Made by a program: the position numbers and the translations under genes | NCBI GenBank assembly: GCA_949317995.1 | Contig: OX439044.1 | Span: 14,450,141 to 14,514,140 of the forward strand | Direction: 5' to 3' | Length of the DNA: 64,000 nucleotides | Source of the DNA: Acholoe squamosa | Lineage: Eukaryota > Annelida > Polychaeta > Phyllodocida > Polynoidae | Notes under the pieces: model-generated | Databases searched by the model: none | What the model was told of the DNA's origin: nothing | The model's input: the letters and a program-made list of their open reading frames with translations, nothing else | Part shown: positions 46,547-57,021 of the stretch, one piece after another | Numbering within the stretch: the first letter of the stretch is position 1 | Layout: every line of letters begins with the position of its first letter

Positions 46547-49500
46547 ACCCCAAATACAAACAATCAATCAGGATTAACAAAGATCCAACCAGAGACAATT
46601 GCTAGTGCCAATCTACCATCTAACAGACAGAGACGTCCATCAGTGATACACATCACCCCACCAGATTCATCATCAAAGGATACAGGTGAGAGTACCAAGC
46701 TTTCTATTGTACTTCTTCAAAATGGCTGTATCAATGCAAATCTATATGATGTTTCAGATGTACAATGTTTGGTTGATACAGGTGCTACTATCACCTGTGT
46801 CAGACAATCATTCCTCATGGATCTCCAAAAGAGATTCCATATCCAACTGAGGAAATCTAAAATCAACATCCACTTGGCAGATGGATCGGTGTGTCATGTT
46901 AGACATTCAGCTATGCTGAACTTTAGAATCCAAGGTGTCAGATTCCAATACCAATTTGCTGTAATACCCAACCTCACACAGCCCATTGTACTCGGCACAG
47001 ATTTCTTAAGCACTACAAAATCTCAAATTGAATTTAATATTGATCCTGAACAAATTCTCAAACCCATTAGGGCAGTGAGGGATTTTACCATCCCTCCATT
47101 CTCTGAACTTGCAGTATTGGGTAAGGTCACATCTACTCAATCACTGCAAGGGAAGACTGGAGTAGTAGATAACCTCCAAAGAAATAACAATGCCCCATAT
47201 CTAGTTCAAAGGGCAGCAGTAACCCCCAGGGAAAATAACAAACATCCCCTAGTGTTACTCAACACCAGCAGGCGCCCACATAAAATCAAAAAGGGTGCCA
47301 TCATAGCTCTATTTCAGGAAGTCAAGGAATCTGATTTAGAAAAACCTCAACAGGTGTCAGACACTACCCCACACACTGATCAATCCATCTCAGCCATACG
47401 GCCTGAGGATGTAACTCAATTCAGTGACACAGACTCAGACTGTGAGTCCACATATGCTGACCCTGAACCCAACTCAATCAGACTCTCTGAAATAGCTGCT
47501 ATACATAGTGAGGCACATGACCTCGAGCCAGAATTGGAAGAGAATGTTCCACCAAAATCTGTGCTCACATCCAAAGATCAGCATGATAGATTAAAATCAC
47601 TGCTGACCAAGTATGATGATGTATTTGTAGGAAAAGATGGAGACATTGGTGCCACACACCTGTATACACACTCAATACATGTAAAACCTGAGGCAGTACC
47701 ATGTCATTTCCTACCATATAGACAAACACCAGAAAAACAGGCCGCTATAGGGGAAGAGTGTGAAAGGCTAGTACAACAGGGCATTCTGAGAGAATGTGCC
47801 GAGGGCCCCTGGGCCTCCAGATCCTTTTTAGTACAAAAATCATCGGGAGGCCATCGGCTCGTCACAGATTTTCGTTATTTGAACCAGAACACGATAAATC
47901 AAGCCTTATCTACACCCCGGGCCGATGACACTCTAGACATGATAGGGTCACTCAGACCAAGAGTATTCAGTAAGCTAGATGCCCAACAGGGATTTTTTCA
48001 AATTCCTATAAGACAGGAGGATCAGCATAAAACCGCATTCATAGCAAATGACAAAAAATATGTCTATGAAAGGATGCCGATGGGTTTAGCGACGGCACCG
48101 GCGGGATTCTGCCATCTAGTCACATTAATTCTGAACAAACTCAAGTACAAATGTGCCCTACCATACCTAGATGACATATTGGTATTATCACCATCAATCG
48201 AACAACACTTCCATGACCTGGAAGACGTGTTCAACAGCCTAAGAGTTGGTAAACTCAAACTGAAGAAATCAAAATGTGAATACTTCATAGACAGAATAGA
48301 CTTCTTGGGAATGAGAGTCACACCCATGGGACTGCAACCATCTCCCACAAAGGTGGAGTCAATCAAAACCTTCCCAACACCAAAATCAGTCAAAAATGTC
48401 AGATCCTTCACAGGCCTATGCCAATACTTCAAAAAGTTTATCAAAGGTTATGCCCAAATTGCTAGACCATTATATGATCTACAGACACATCTCAAAGCAT
48501 TTGTCTGGACAGAAGAGGCAGATAATGCTTTCAAAACATTAAAGCATGCCCTCTGTACCAATGCTCTTCTCAGATATCCAAACTATGAGAAAGAGTTCAG
48601 TTTGGCAACTGATGCTTCCAATGTGAGTTTAGGAGCTGTACTCTCACAGAGAGATAATGAAGGAGTGCTCAGACCAGTAGCCTTTGCAGGTAGAACCCTC
48701 TCAAAACATGAGAGAAATTACAATACCACAGAGAGAGAACTACTGGGAGTAGTGTATGGAGTATTACACTTCAGACACTATCTAGAGACCAGACACTTCC
48801 AACTATACACAGACCATGCAGCCCTAATCCCACTATTAACCAATACAGGACTCACACATAGATGGGCCAGATGGGCTCTAGACATACAACAATTTTCATT
48901 CACCATCCAACACGTGAAGGGTGATGATAACACACCACCAGATGCTATGTCTAGAAGAGAATACCCAGACTCTGGACCCATGACTAACCCTCCACCCCCA
49001 CCAAGGAGAGTTAGAGCAGCCAGTAGAACCAAGTTTGCAAAAGTAACAAAGAAAGTACCATTCAAAAGGGATGATCCACCCAACACCATTGAAAGGCCAG
49101 AGACACCCATTAGGGGTATCTTGAAGCAATCTACACACTATGTGTTTTGCCACTGTGAGAGAGAATACGCACAACTCTTTCCAGATAATGACTTCGAGCC
49201 TATTGAATTCTCATCACTCAATCAGATAGTGAAGGCAACTCCTAAGGAGCCACCCTTCACCCCACCTGACTCAGACGATGAAGATCCAGAAGACACAATA
49301 TATGCTATTACTCAAGCAACTTCTAAATCAGTCAGATTCTTTGAACCAATGCAGGGAGAGGAAACACCAAACCATTTGTGTCCTATGACCACACGCTCAA
49401 AGACTAGAGAAATGATTCAGGAGGGCACACCAAAACCCCCCACACAATCACAAACTATTCTAAATGAGAAAAAGGTCACAGGAAACAAACCTACCAAAAC

Positions 49501-51265
49501 CCCACCTGCCAGGAAAAATGTCACAAAAGACACTGCATCTACTAAGTCAAAGAACTCTGAGACAAAGAAGAATGACAAAAAGCAAATTGTGCCTTTAAAG
49601 AAAAAGGTTGCCACTCCCATTAAGGCGAAAATAGGCCCTCCAAAGGAGCCTACACACCAAAACAAGAGTGACACACCCCAACAAAAGGCACAAGATAGGC
49701 CAATAGTCGATGAAAAAGAAAAAGAAAGAGACAGAATAAAACAACATGTGCTAGATATAAATCAACTACTGGATCAGATTCCCGACACATCCATCTCAGG
49801 TACAAACCTTGGCTTGGAACAAAGGAAAGACAAGGACCTACTGCCCCTCATACAGTATCTTGAGGATGGGACCTTGCCTGCACCAAAAGCACAAGGAAAT
49901 AGAATCATCAACCAAGGCCAGACATACACCTTGGTAAATGGTACATTAGTCCATATATGCCCCATAAATTGGAGAAAAACCAATACTGTACCACTTCAAA
50001 TTGTTATACCACAGCAATGGGTAACAAGTACACTACAGTATTTCCATGACTCACCTACCGGCGGCCATCTTGGTTCAAGTAGGATGCTGTCAGCACTCCG
50101 ACCTAGGGTATATTGGAAGTCTATGCTAGCAGACACAACAAAATATGTTTCCACCTGCCACACATGCCTCACAGCAAAAAGGCAAGTACACTCACACAAA
50201 ACACCAATGACAGTGAGAGAGTACATGGCTTCACCAATGAAGTTCCTAAACCTAGACGCGGTGGGACCACTTCCCACAACTGCCAGGGGAAACAAACATA
50301 TACAAGTCTGCATAGATTATGCTACCAGATATGCAACAGCTTGGGCTACTACTGACTTAAAAGCTGAGACAACAGCAGCAGAGTTCTACAAGAATATAAT
50401 TTGTCATCATGGAACACCAGCCACTCTTCAAACAGACAATGGGACATGTTATACAGGTGCAAAGTTCACAAAGTTAACTAAACACCTCAAGATCAAACAT
50501 AAATTCTCCTCACCATACAGGCCACAATCAAATGGGCTTGTAGAGAGATTCAATGCTAGCATAGGCACAGCACTCAGAGCATTCTGCTCAAAGCACCAAA
50601 ACAATTGGGATTCATTTATTGAACCCATAACTTTTGCATTAAACAACACTGAATCCCAAACCACAGGATTCACCCCTTTCTTCCTACTCCATGGAAGAAA
50701 CCCAGCCACCCCAATGGACTTAGGGCTGGGAATACAGGAAGACATATCCACAGTAGCAGACCATGTAGCTAACATGATAACAAATCAAGATACCTCTAGG
50801 AGGAAAGCTATAGAAAGGGTCGCCAAGCTACAAAAGGAAAGGAAGGATAGATATGATAAGAAACTTACACCACAGGAAATCAAGGTCACCGACATGGTGT
50901 ACCTAAACATACCAAGAATCCTGACCAACACAGAGTGTAAGAAACTTCAACCCCTTTTTATGGGACCATATGTTGTAGTAGATAGACCTAGTTTGACAAG
51001 TGCCAAACTCAAAAACCTGGACACCAATCTATTGGTGGCCAGACCAGTGCACATAGACAGACTGAAAAAGGTTATGGCTGTCAGAAATAATGAATTTGCA
51101 CACAGGCTTATTCCACATGAGGCCAAATACTACAGCAAAATTGTAAGGAACAAAAATGATATCACCCTTACAAGAGAAACCACAGGCATAGGCCCTATCA
51201 AGCCTAGGCCTGCACACCACATACTAAGGAAGACATCTAGGTGTGGTGCAGTTTCAAGAAATTAG
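46535..51265 (+). CDS. pol: Provirus Pol polyprotein
   Basis: 1576 codons counted from a GTG at 46535. The frame is open upstream into gag and there is no ATG near the junction, so expression by -1 frameshift is expected. Domains: aspartic protease (DTGA near residue 81, IVLGTDF near 151); RT (RLVTDFRYLN, catalytic YLDD near 544-547); RNase H (ATDASNVSLGA near 690, ending near 805); an unusually long Lys/Thr/Pro-rich linker of roughly 250-350 residues. The integrase follows, with an HHCC zinc domain (H..H..CHTC near 1170-1210), D near 1240, TDNGT near 1300, E in GLVERFN near 1337, and a GPY motif near 1480. All catalytic residues are present and no stop or frameshift is seen. Confidence 0.92.
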   Translation: MHCDTPNTNNQSGLTKIQPETIASANLPSNRQRRPSVIHITPPDSSSKDTGESTKLSIVLLQNGCINANLYDVSDVQCLVDTGATITCVRQSFLMDLQKRFHIQLRKSKINIHLADGSVCHVRHSAMLNFRIQGVRFQYQFAVIPNLTQPIVLGTDFLSTTKSQIEFNIDPEQILKPIRAVRDFTIPPFSELAVLGKVTSTQSLQGKTGVVDNLQRNNNAPYLVQRAAVTPRENNKHPLVLLNTSRRPHKIKKGAIIALFQEVKESDLEKPQQVSDTTPHTDQSISAIRPEDVTQFSDTDSDCESTYADPEPNSIRLSEIAAIHSEAHDLEPELEENVPPKSVLTSKDQHDRLKSLLTKYDDVFVGKDGDIGATHLYTHSIHVKPEAVPCHFLPYRQTPEKQAAIGEECERLVQQGILRECAEGPWASRSFLVQKSSGGHRLVTDFRYLNQNTINQALSTPRADDTLDMIGSLRPRVFSKLDAQQGFFQIPIRQEDQHKTAFIANDKKYVYERMPMGLATAPAGFCHLVTLILNKLKYKCALPYLDDILVLSPSIEQHFHDLEDVFNSLRVGKLKLKKSKCEYFIDRIDFLGMRVTPMGLQPSPTKVESIKTFPTPKSVKNVRSFTGLCQYFKKFIKGYAQIARPLYDLQTHLKAFVWTEEADNAFKTLKHALCTNALLRYPNYEKEFSLATDASNVSLGAVLSQRDNEGVLRPVAFAGRTLSKHERNYNTTERELLGVVYGVLHFRHYLETRHFQLYTDHAALIPLLTNTGLTHRWARWALDIQQFSFTIQHVKGDDNTPPDAMSRREYPDSGPMTNPPPPPRRVRAASRTKFAKVTKKVPFKRDDPPNTIERPETPIRGILKQSTHYVFCHCEREYAQLFPDNDFEPIEFSSLNQIVKATPKEPPFTPPDSDDEDPEDTIYAITQATSKSVRFFEPMQGEETPNHLCPMTTRSKTREMIQEGTPKPPTQSQTILNEKKVTGNKPTKTPPARKNVTKDTASTKSKNSETKKNDKKQIVPLKKKVATPIKAKIGPPKEPTHQNKSDTPQQKAQDRPIVDEKEKERDRIKQHVLDINQLLDQIPDTSISGTNLGLEQRKDKDLLPLIQYLEDGTLPAPKAQGNRIINQGQTYTLVNGTLVHICPINWRKTNTVPLQIVIPQQWVTSTLQYFHDSPTGGHLGSSRMLSALRPRVYWKSMLADTTKYVSTCHTCLTAKRQVHSHKTPMTVREYMASPMKFLNLDAVGPLPTTARGNKHIQVCIDYATRYATAWATTDLKAETTAAEFYKNIICHHGTPATLQTDNGTCYTGAKFTKLTKHLKIKHKFSSPYRPQSNGLVERFNASIGTALRAFCSKHQNNWDSFIEPITFALNNTESQTTGFTPFFLLHGRNPATPMDLGLGIQEDISTVADHVANMITNQDTSRRKAIERVAKLQKERKDRYDKKLTPQEIKVTDMVYLNIPRILTNTECKKLQPLFMGPYVVVDRPSLTSAKLKNLDTNLLVARPVHIDRLKKVMAVRNNEFAHRLIPHEAKYYSKIVRNKNDITLTRETTGIGPIKPRPAHHILRKTSRCGAVSRN

Positions 51266-52091
51266 AAACAAGATTGAGATACCAAAAGACATAAGATTTT
51301 CAAAATGTATTACAAATTCTCTTCATCCACACATAAGACATGTGTGACTGATAATGAATTACTATGTATATAAAGCCAATCAAATTTGTAAATATATCAG
51401 TAGGTTATTGCCTCTGAAAGGGTCAAAGACTGGGACCCCCCAAGTAAAGCAGACATGAAGTCTAAGAAGAGTAAGGGTAACACAGTGGAGTGTCTAAAGC
51501 CTAATCCCCACATGAAAGAGCGCGCTATGCCAACACAGCAGTCTATAGAGATCAATTGACCTTATAAGCTACACTCAGACAACTGTCTAGACGGTCATGA
51601 ATGGCTGTCCTGGATGACAGGAGGAGCTAATTACCAGTACACAGATTACACAATAAGAACCCCTCAGTTGCAGACACTGGAGATTAGGTACATGACTCCA
51701 GAGAAACAATACCAGGCCCACAATGGATGTGGGTAGGGTAGGCTACATAAGAAGCACTGTGGACCATAGCCCACCATCAGTCTTCATCCAGCTGCAGTCT
51801 GGAACACAAGTCTACAGGACCCCACTTGGGAATTAGCCAGCCCACTTCTCCATTAGGAGAGACTGCACTAGGATAAAGAACACACCTACTTCACCTTCAA
51901 CCTGACCTTACCATTTACTGGTCAACCTCTATAGACTCACCGGACATATTGCCAAGACAGCTCAATCTTGCAAAGGTACAGTTTGAACCACTTCATTTAA
52001 AGTGTTACACCATACACTTAGACTTTACCAGCACCAAATCACTACAAATTTGACAAGACTTTTAACAGCAAACTTGCTTTACACAAGCACC
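51266..52091. other. Spacer between pol and env
   Basis: About 0.8 kb without an ORF. A splice acceptor for a subgenomic env mRNA would be expected here or in the pol end. Several AG sites exist and I cannot pick one. Confidence 0.4.
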
Positions 52092-54716
52092 ATGGGGACA
52101 CTGAGAGTTTCACCCATACTGCTAACTATGCTGTTATTATATACTATTGAACCACTTACTGCAGGTTATACACCTGTGGTGAGACAAAACATAGGAGTAG
52201 TATTCAAACCTAGCCCTCAACCATTGGTCAATGGACATACAACCACAACACTGTTGTTAGCTATTCCCTACAAGATACCTCGGGCACCCGTTACCCAAGG
52301 ATCCATAAGGGATAGAATACTCCATTTGACCACTCCTACTCTACAAGATCATACCTCTGGCCAAATTATCCAACAAGCTAAGGAGCTAGACACCTTGCTG
52401 GAAATTGCAGACAAGGAGATAAATGAAACACTAGCCTCCATCAAATTGTTTTTATCCAACCCCATAAACACATTGGACAAGGCCAAAAGAGAGGCCATAC
52501 TGGGTTTTCTAGCACCCCTGTTTCGCAGTGTGCTAGGTCTAGCCACAGTAGAAGACGTAAACCAAGTAATGGGACAGCTCAAGAACATAGATGAAATACT
52601 AAGAAAATTTGCTAAACAGGATCAGGAAGCAGCTAATCTCATTGAAAAGATCACAGACAGACAAGATAAGTTTGCCAAAGCATACATCCAAGATAAGAAG
52701 GTACTGGACAGCACAATCAACACCATAGGTGACACCGTCAACCTGTGGGCCTCTAACATGTCCAGGTCACTTGACTCATATTCAAGGCACGAGAAAACTC
52801 AAAGGGAGAAAATGCAAGTATTAAATGATGCATTAATTATCATAGCAGCAAGAATGAATACAGTTCAATCACTGCAAAGGACAAATGCAGCCCTGAGGAT
52901 GCTATCATCAGGAATCCTAACCCCTGATATAGTACCACCCTCAGACCTCGCTAGATACCTAGTTGACATTAATAACAAACTTAGGATTACACACCCTGGA
53001 GCACAAGTCGCAATTAATGACTTAGATTTCTATTATTCACAGAAGCTGACCTCATACACTTACTCAGCTCACCATATATATATTCATCTGGACATTATAA
53101 TTCAATCTACCACCTCGACCTTCAAACTGTACCAAATGATCACATCACCCATGCCTCTAGACACACAGGAGACCCCCACCAGAGGAGTCACCAAACTACA
53201 AACCACAACTGAGTTTCTAGCAGTATCTTACGATGAATCATTATTTATCGAATTGGACTCAGCAGATATGCAGGCATGTGAAGGTACTACAGTAAAGGTA
53301 TGCAGAGATGTAAATGGTAGAATCTATAAACACAGGCCTACATGCCCTGTAGCCATTTTTACTAACCAGGCTCAACAGATTAAGGAACATTGCAAGTTTA
53401 CAGTTTCACCACTGCAAACACCTACCACCCATGCTATTTCCATTTCTGAAGATGAGTATCTGGTCACTACTAATGAACCCCATTACTTTATCAACTGCCA
53501 TGGTAAAACGTCTGAAACTCAGAAGGCCCAGTCCTACTCAATCATAGGTGTACCCTGTGGGTGCACGATCAGTGTAGGAGAATTTTCTCTTCCAAACACA
53601 AGGTTGCCCTGTAACTCAACCTTATCATTTCATTACATTCTCAAGACAATTAATTTACCATTCATGGCAGCACTCAACAAAATTTCTGAAACCAAACCAG
53701 ATGAAAGAGAGAATCTTCCAAATTTCCCAGTAGTAAACCTTTCTAGAACCTTAGAAAAACTACAGGAAAATCCAATCATGGATGATGTTACTCAACTAAA
53801 TTTAGAGCCCTTTGCCAAAACAGTATTAAAAGATGCCTCCAACCTTAATAAGGAAATGGAAACGCGCTACGAGGAATCATACCTACGTCGAGTTACAGAG
53901 CATCCAATCTTCCAAAGCTTAGCACTCATCCTAGGGTTATCAGCTCACATTTTTATAGTATACATACTACTCAAACTGTACAGACTAGGAGGGACTGTAG
54001 CCTACCTGCCTACAGCCAAAGCATTCAGACTAGTCACCGAGCTGCCCCTACACAAATTGCTCCCAGATAAGAATCCTACCAAACTAACCCCTACAGAGGA
54101 AACCCACACCCCTTTCCTCACAATTCAGGAAACCCACACCCTGATAATTGCTATATTATTCACCCTGACCATCTACTCAGCCTACAGAATAATGAAGTAC
54201 CTTAAGAAATTTGCACAGACACACTGTGGCAAGAAAAATGTGGCCAAGCGCACAAACCCCACAATATATTTTAAAATATATTGTGGAGACTCAAACTTCG
54301 CGCTACCCTTGAGGCCAATACCACATGAATTTGATGAGATTAAATCAGCAGCTGCCCCTACCTATAAGGATATAGTGGTTAAAACCTTCCCACTACCTAA
54401 GGCTATATTTACCTGGAATGGACCAGCAGTTATAACAACACAGAGAGGAGAATTTGCTTATCACCTCCCTCAGGTGATACACCTACCTTGGCGCACTAGG
54501 TTCAGTACTATACCAGCCCTTAAAAACAAAGGACTGTACTACTCCATGCTTCTCCAGAATGATTGTGGCACCAGCCCGGTGACCATGACAGCACTGGAAA
54601 ATACAACAGATATAATTATTGACGAACAACAGGAGGAGACCGCAAGGTCAAACATGCAGACTATTGCTAATTTTCTAAACCACCAGCCCTCCCCGGTGAC
54701 TGTGGAAACAGCCTAG
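52092..54716 (+). CDS. env: Provirus envelope-like glycoprotein
   Basis: 874 residues from the ATG at 52092, which has a strong context (CACCATGGG). The frame is open from 52002. Parts, in this numbering: a signal peptide (about 5-25); a basic KAKR site (about 130-133) followed by a hydrophobic, glycine-containing stretch (GFLAPLFRSVLG), an arrangement like the cleavage site and fusion peptide of baculovirus F and errantivirus Env; a long heptad-rich region (about 150-260); a Cys-rich ectodomain part (8 Cys at about 396-507); a membrane segment (about 607-630); a second hydrophobic segment (about 683-700); and a C-terminal region of about 170 residues. Two membrane spans and a long tail are unusual for this class. 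F-type identity is inferred from layout only. Confidence 0.75.
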   Translation: MGTLRVSPILLTMLLLYTIEPLTAGYTPVVRQNIGVVFKPSPQPLVNGHTTTTLLLAIPYKIPRAPVTQGSIRDRILHLTTPTLQDHTSGQIIQQAKELDTLLEIADKEINETLASIKLFLSNPINTLDKAKREAILGFLAPLFRSVLGLATVEDVNQVMGQLKNIDEILRKFAKQDQEAANLIEKITDRQDKFAKAYIQDKKVLDSTINTIGDTVNLWASNMSRSLDSYSRHEKTQREKMQVLNDALIIIAARMNTVQSLQRTNAALRMLSSGILTPDIVPPSDLARYLVDINNKLRITHPGAQVAINDLDFYYSQKLTSYTYSAHHIYIHLDIIIQSTTSTFKLYQMITSPMPLDTQETPTRGVTKLQTTTEFLAVSYDESLFIELDSADMQACEGTTVKVCRDVNGRIYKHRPTCPVAIFTNQAQQIKEHCKFTVSPLQTPTTHAISISEDEYLVTTNEPHYFINCHGKTSETQKAQSYSIIGVPCGCTISVGEFSLPNTRLPCNSTLSFHYILKTINLPFMAALNKISETKPDERENLPNFPVVNLSRTLEKLQENPIMDDVTQLNLEPFAKTVLKDASNLNKEMETRYEESYLRRVTEHPIFQSLALILGLSAHIFIVYILLKLYRLGGTVAYLPTAKAFRLVTELPLHKLLPDKNPTKLTPTEETHTPFLTIQETHTLIIAILFTLTIYSAYRIMKYLKKFAQTHCGKKNVAKRTNPTIYFKIYCGDSNFALPLRPIPHEFDEIKSAAAPTYKDIVVKTFPLPKAIFTWNGPAVITTQRGEFAYHLPQVIHLPWRTRFSTIPALKNKGLYYSMLLQNDCGTSPVTMTALENTTDIIIDEQQEETARSNMQTIANFLNHQPSPVTVETA

Positions 54717-54866
54717 ACTGCCCACAGCCTAGGCTGCCCCCCAGTCCACCACCAGGAGACAACACATCAGAGACAGTATTCAGAACTTTTCGGACAATTT
54801 GCCGGCCCTGAAAAGGGCCTTTGGGATGGCGGGTTTTTACACCCTAGGTTTCAGTCAGTCGGGATC

Positions 54867-55346
54867 CTACCACAGATCCTCGGGCTCAACATCAATGGGA
54901 GAGTCCGGGGCCGAGTCCGAGCCATACATATGGCCGTGATCCTGCTCCCACTCAGCGAGCCGGGCCTCCAGCATCCCCAGCCCATACTCGGCAGCCGTGG
55001 ATGGATTCCCGGATGCCGCAAGATCGAGGAGGGATGCCGCCAACAAATAATCCCATAGCACTCGCTCCCGCGGCCCTAGGTTATAATCCATGGGCCAGAA
55101 ACCCATACTGCCCAAGGCCCTAGTCAGAAGGGCCACAGTGGCCCCCCGACGCAAGGCTGAGCCCAGGAAATAATGGCAGGAGTAATTACAGACCATCACA
55201 TCACCATGCTCTATGATCTCTTTGAAGTTACTCACTATGTACCCATAATGGATGGTCTGGTTAGACTCAACCAGGGCCCTAGCTGGACTCCCCACCTCCA
55301 TCACCTGGGGGACAGGCAGAGCAAAGAGAGCTTGTAGGTGGGCCAT
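54867..55346 (-). CDS. Antisense ORF inside the provirus, 159 aa
   Basis: It lies on the strand opposite gag-pol-env, between env and the 3' LTR, converging with env (stop 150 bp past the env stop). The chosen ATG at 55346 has a strong context (ACCATGG). The frame runs 31 codons further upstream to 55439 through a less protein-like stretch. The product has mixed composition, with no low complexity: two hydrophobic patches (near GATVALLTRALGSMGFW and LWDYLLAASLLDLAAS) and an acidic C-terminus (DSAPDSPIDVEPED). I see no known family. The DNA here is clearly more GC-rich than the rest of the element and the + strand has no ORF of note. It may be an accessory gene expressed from the 3' side, in the manner of HTLV antisense genes, or captured host sequence. 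Function unknown. Confidence 0.55.
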   Translation of the reverse strand: MAHLQALFALPVPQVMEVGSPARALVESNQTIHYGYIVSNFKEIIEHGDVMVCNYSCHYFLGSALRRGATVALLTRALGSMGFWPMDYNLGPRERVLWDYLLAASLLDLAASGNPSTAAEYGLGMLEARLAEWEQDHGHMYGSDSAPDSPIDVEPEDLW

Positions 55347-55439
55347 GGTACTACAGCAGTGACTTCCAGAGAGGAACTGATGCTCCAATACCAGCCACAC
55401 ACTCCTTAAATGGACACACACACACCCCCCCCCCCCCAC

Positions 55440-56999
55440 CCTGAACTGTCCACTGACACCAAGCTAGGCACTGCCACAGACACATGCCAAAATCTGGCAC
55501 CTAACACCTCAAGTGCCACCACTGCATGAGCACACCAGGGAGGAGACTCACATCTCACTCCTGACACACCTCCACTGTCAATGAAATTATCAAAGTATTA
55601 GAAAAAAAAAATTATATACACAGCCACTTGTTGATGTATAATATGAAAATCTATGGTATTCTCACAAAAATCAATGATTAATGCGCACATATACGCGCAA
55701 AATTGCGAAATTGCAAAGTACAAATTGTAAAATTGTACAAATCTAACATTAATATACATGAATGCAGGTAGATAACTAAGACAGTTTTTGTACCCACTAG
55801 CACTTGTATACTATGCCAAGGTTTACTTAAAGTAACACACTTTAGGTATCCAAGAAAATTGTTGGAAAAATGAATGAAAAAAAAAAAAAAAAAAAAATTG
55901 TTGAGAAAATTGTTGACATAAAACATGTTTACTTAAGATACTCACCAAATAAATCTCTTTCAGGGACACATACTCAAAAGGCTAGGGGAAAAGTCAATTA
56001 AGCAGCGGCCCACTGCCGAAATTGCCAATTAATACACCCATATAGCAAAATCAATGAGTAACTCAGAGACAAACAAGCCTATTGTACCTGAAGTACTTTG
56101 TTTTTCCGGCCCTCGGAAAAATTTGTCTCAAATCCCATAAAATTGTATATTTGCACACCAGATTGTACGCTCGTACCCAATTTGCACACTAAAATTGTAT
56201 GTTTGCACACTAGATTGTAAGTTGTATCCAATTTACATTTGGATTATATGTTGCACATTATACTGTATGTCTGTACCCAATTCATACACTGAAGTCAGAT
56301 TTTTAGAAAATCAACATTTCTATGTGTATCCAAGCTGTACGCAAAATTATATTTGTACATACAGAAACTATCAATTGAACGCAAAATTATACATTGGCAT
56401 ACTAAAATTGCCAAATGCACGCGAAATTATATATTTGCACACTAAAAATGCCAAATATACGCGAAAATTATATATTTGCACACTTAAACTGCAAAATGTA
56501 CGCGAAATTATATATTTGCACACTAAAATTGCCAAATATACGCAAAAATTATATATTTGCACACTTAAATTGCCAAATGTACGCAAAAATTATATATTTG
56601 CATACTGAAATTGTCAATTGAACGCAATTACACGCGAAATTGTAAATTTGCACACTGAAATTGTCATTTATGTTCAATTTGCACGCTAAATTGAATATTG
56701 AATGCCAAAATTGCACACTATTTGCCAAACTGTATGTTGTACATAAAAATGGGAAATTGTACCCAAAATTGATGTCACATGAGCAAATAGGCTCAGGTAT
56801 GGTAAGATATAGAAACTCGGAAATGTACTTATACCCAGGAGAAAATTGTTTATACTGACAAAGCTCTACCACAAAAATTGCATTTGAAGCACTCCCCATT
56901 ACTTCAAATCCTCTTACAAAACAGTATATAACTCCAAAATAAGGTAAAATTGTATAAATTGTACATTCCCTCGGCGAAATGACGGAGTTTCGCATTCTT
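55440..56999 (+). other. Non-coding 3' region of the provirus
   Basis: AT-rich, no supported ORF. It contains runs of C (55426-55438) and A (55877-55898) and the tandem repeats described separately. Confidence 0.5.
56330..56700 (+). repeat. Approx. 40-bp tandem repeats in provirus 3' region
   Basis: About seven imperfect units containing ACGCRAAATTATATATTTGC and ACACTWAAATTGCCAAAT. Looser versions extend from about 56100 and to about 56720. ORFs across it are repetitive and not convincing. Confidence 0.85.
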
Positions 57000-57013
57000 T
57001 CGGGGGAGAGGGA
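57000..57013 (+). promoter_or_regulatory. Polypurine tract
   Basis: CGGGGGAGAGGGAG lies 9 nt before the TG that opens the 3' LTR, the expected place for plus-strand priming. Confidence 0.7.
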
Positions 57014-57021
57014 GTATTCTA

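Noticed and set aside
54867..55439. The longer 190-codon version of the antisense ORF
   Set aside because: The extra 31 codons cross a GT-rich stretch with weak start context; the internal ATG at 55346 is in a strong context and starts the protein-like part.
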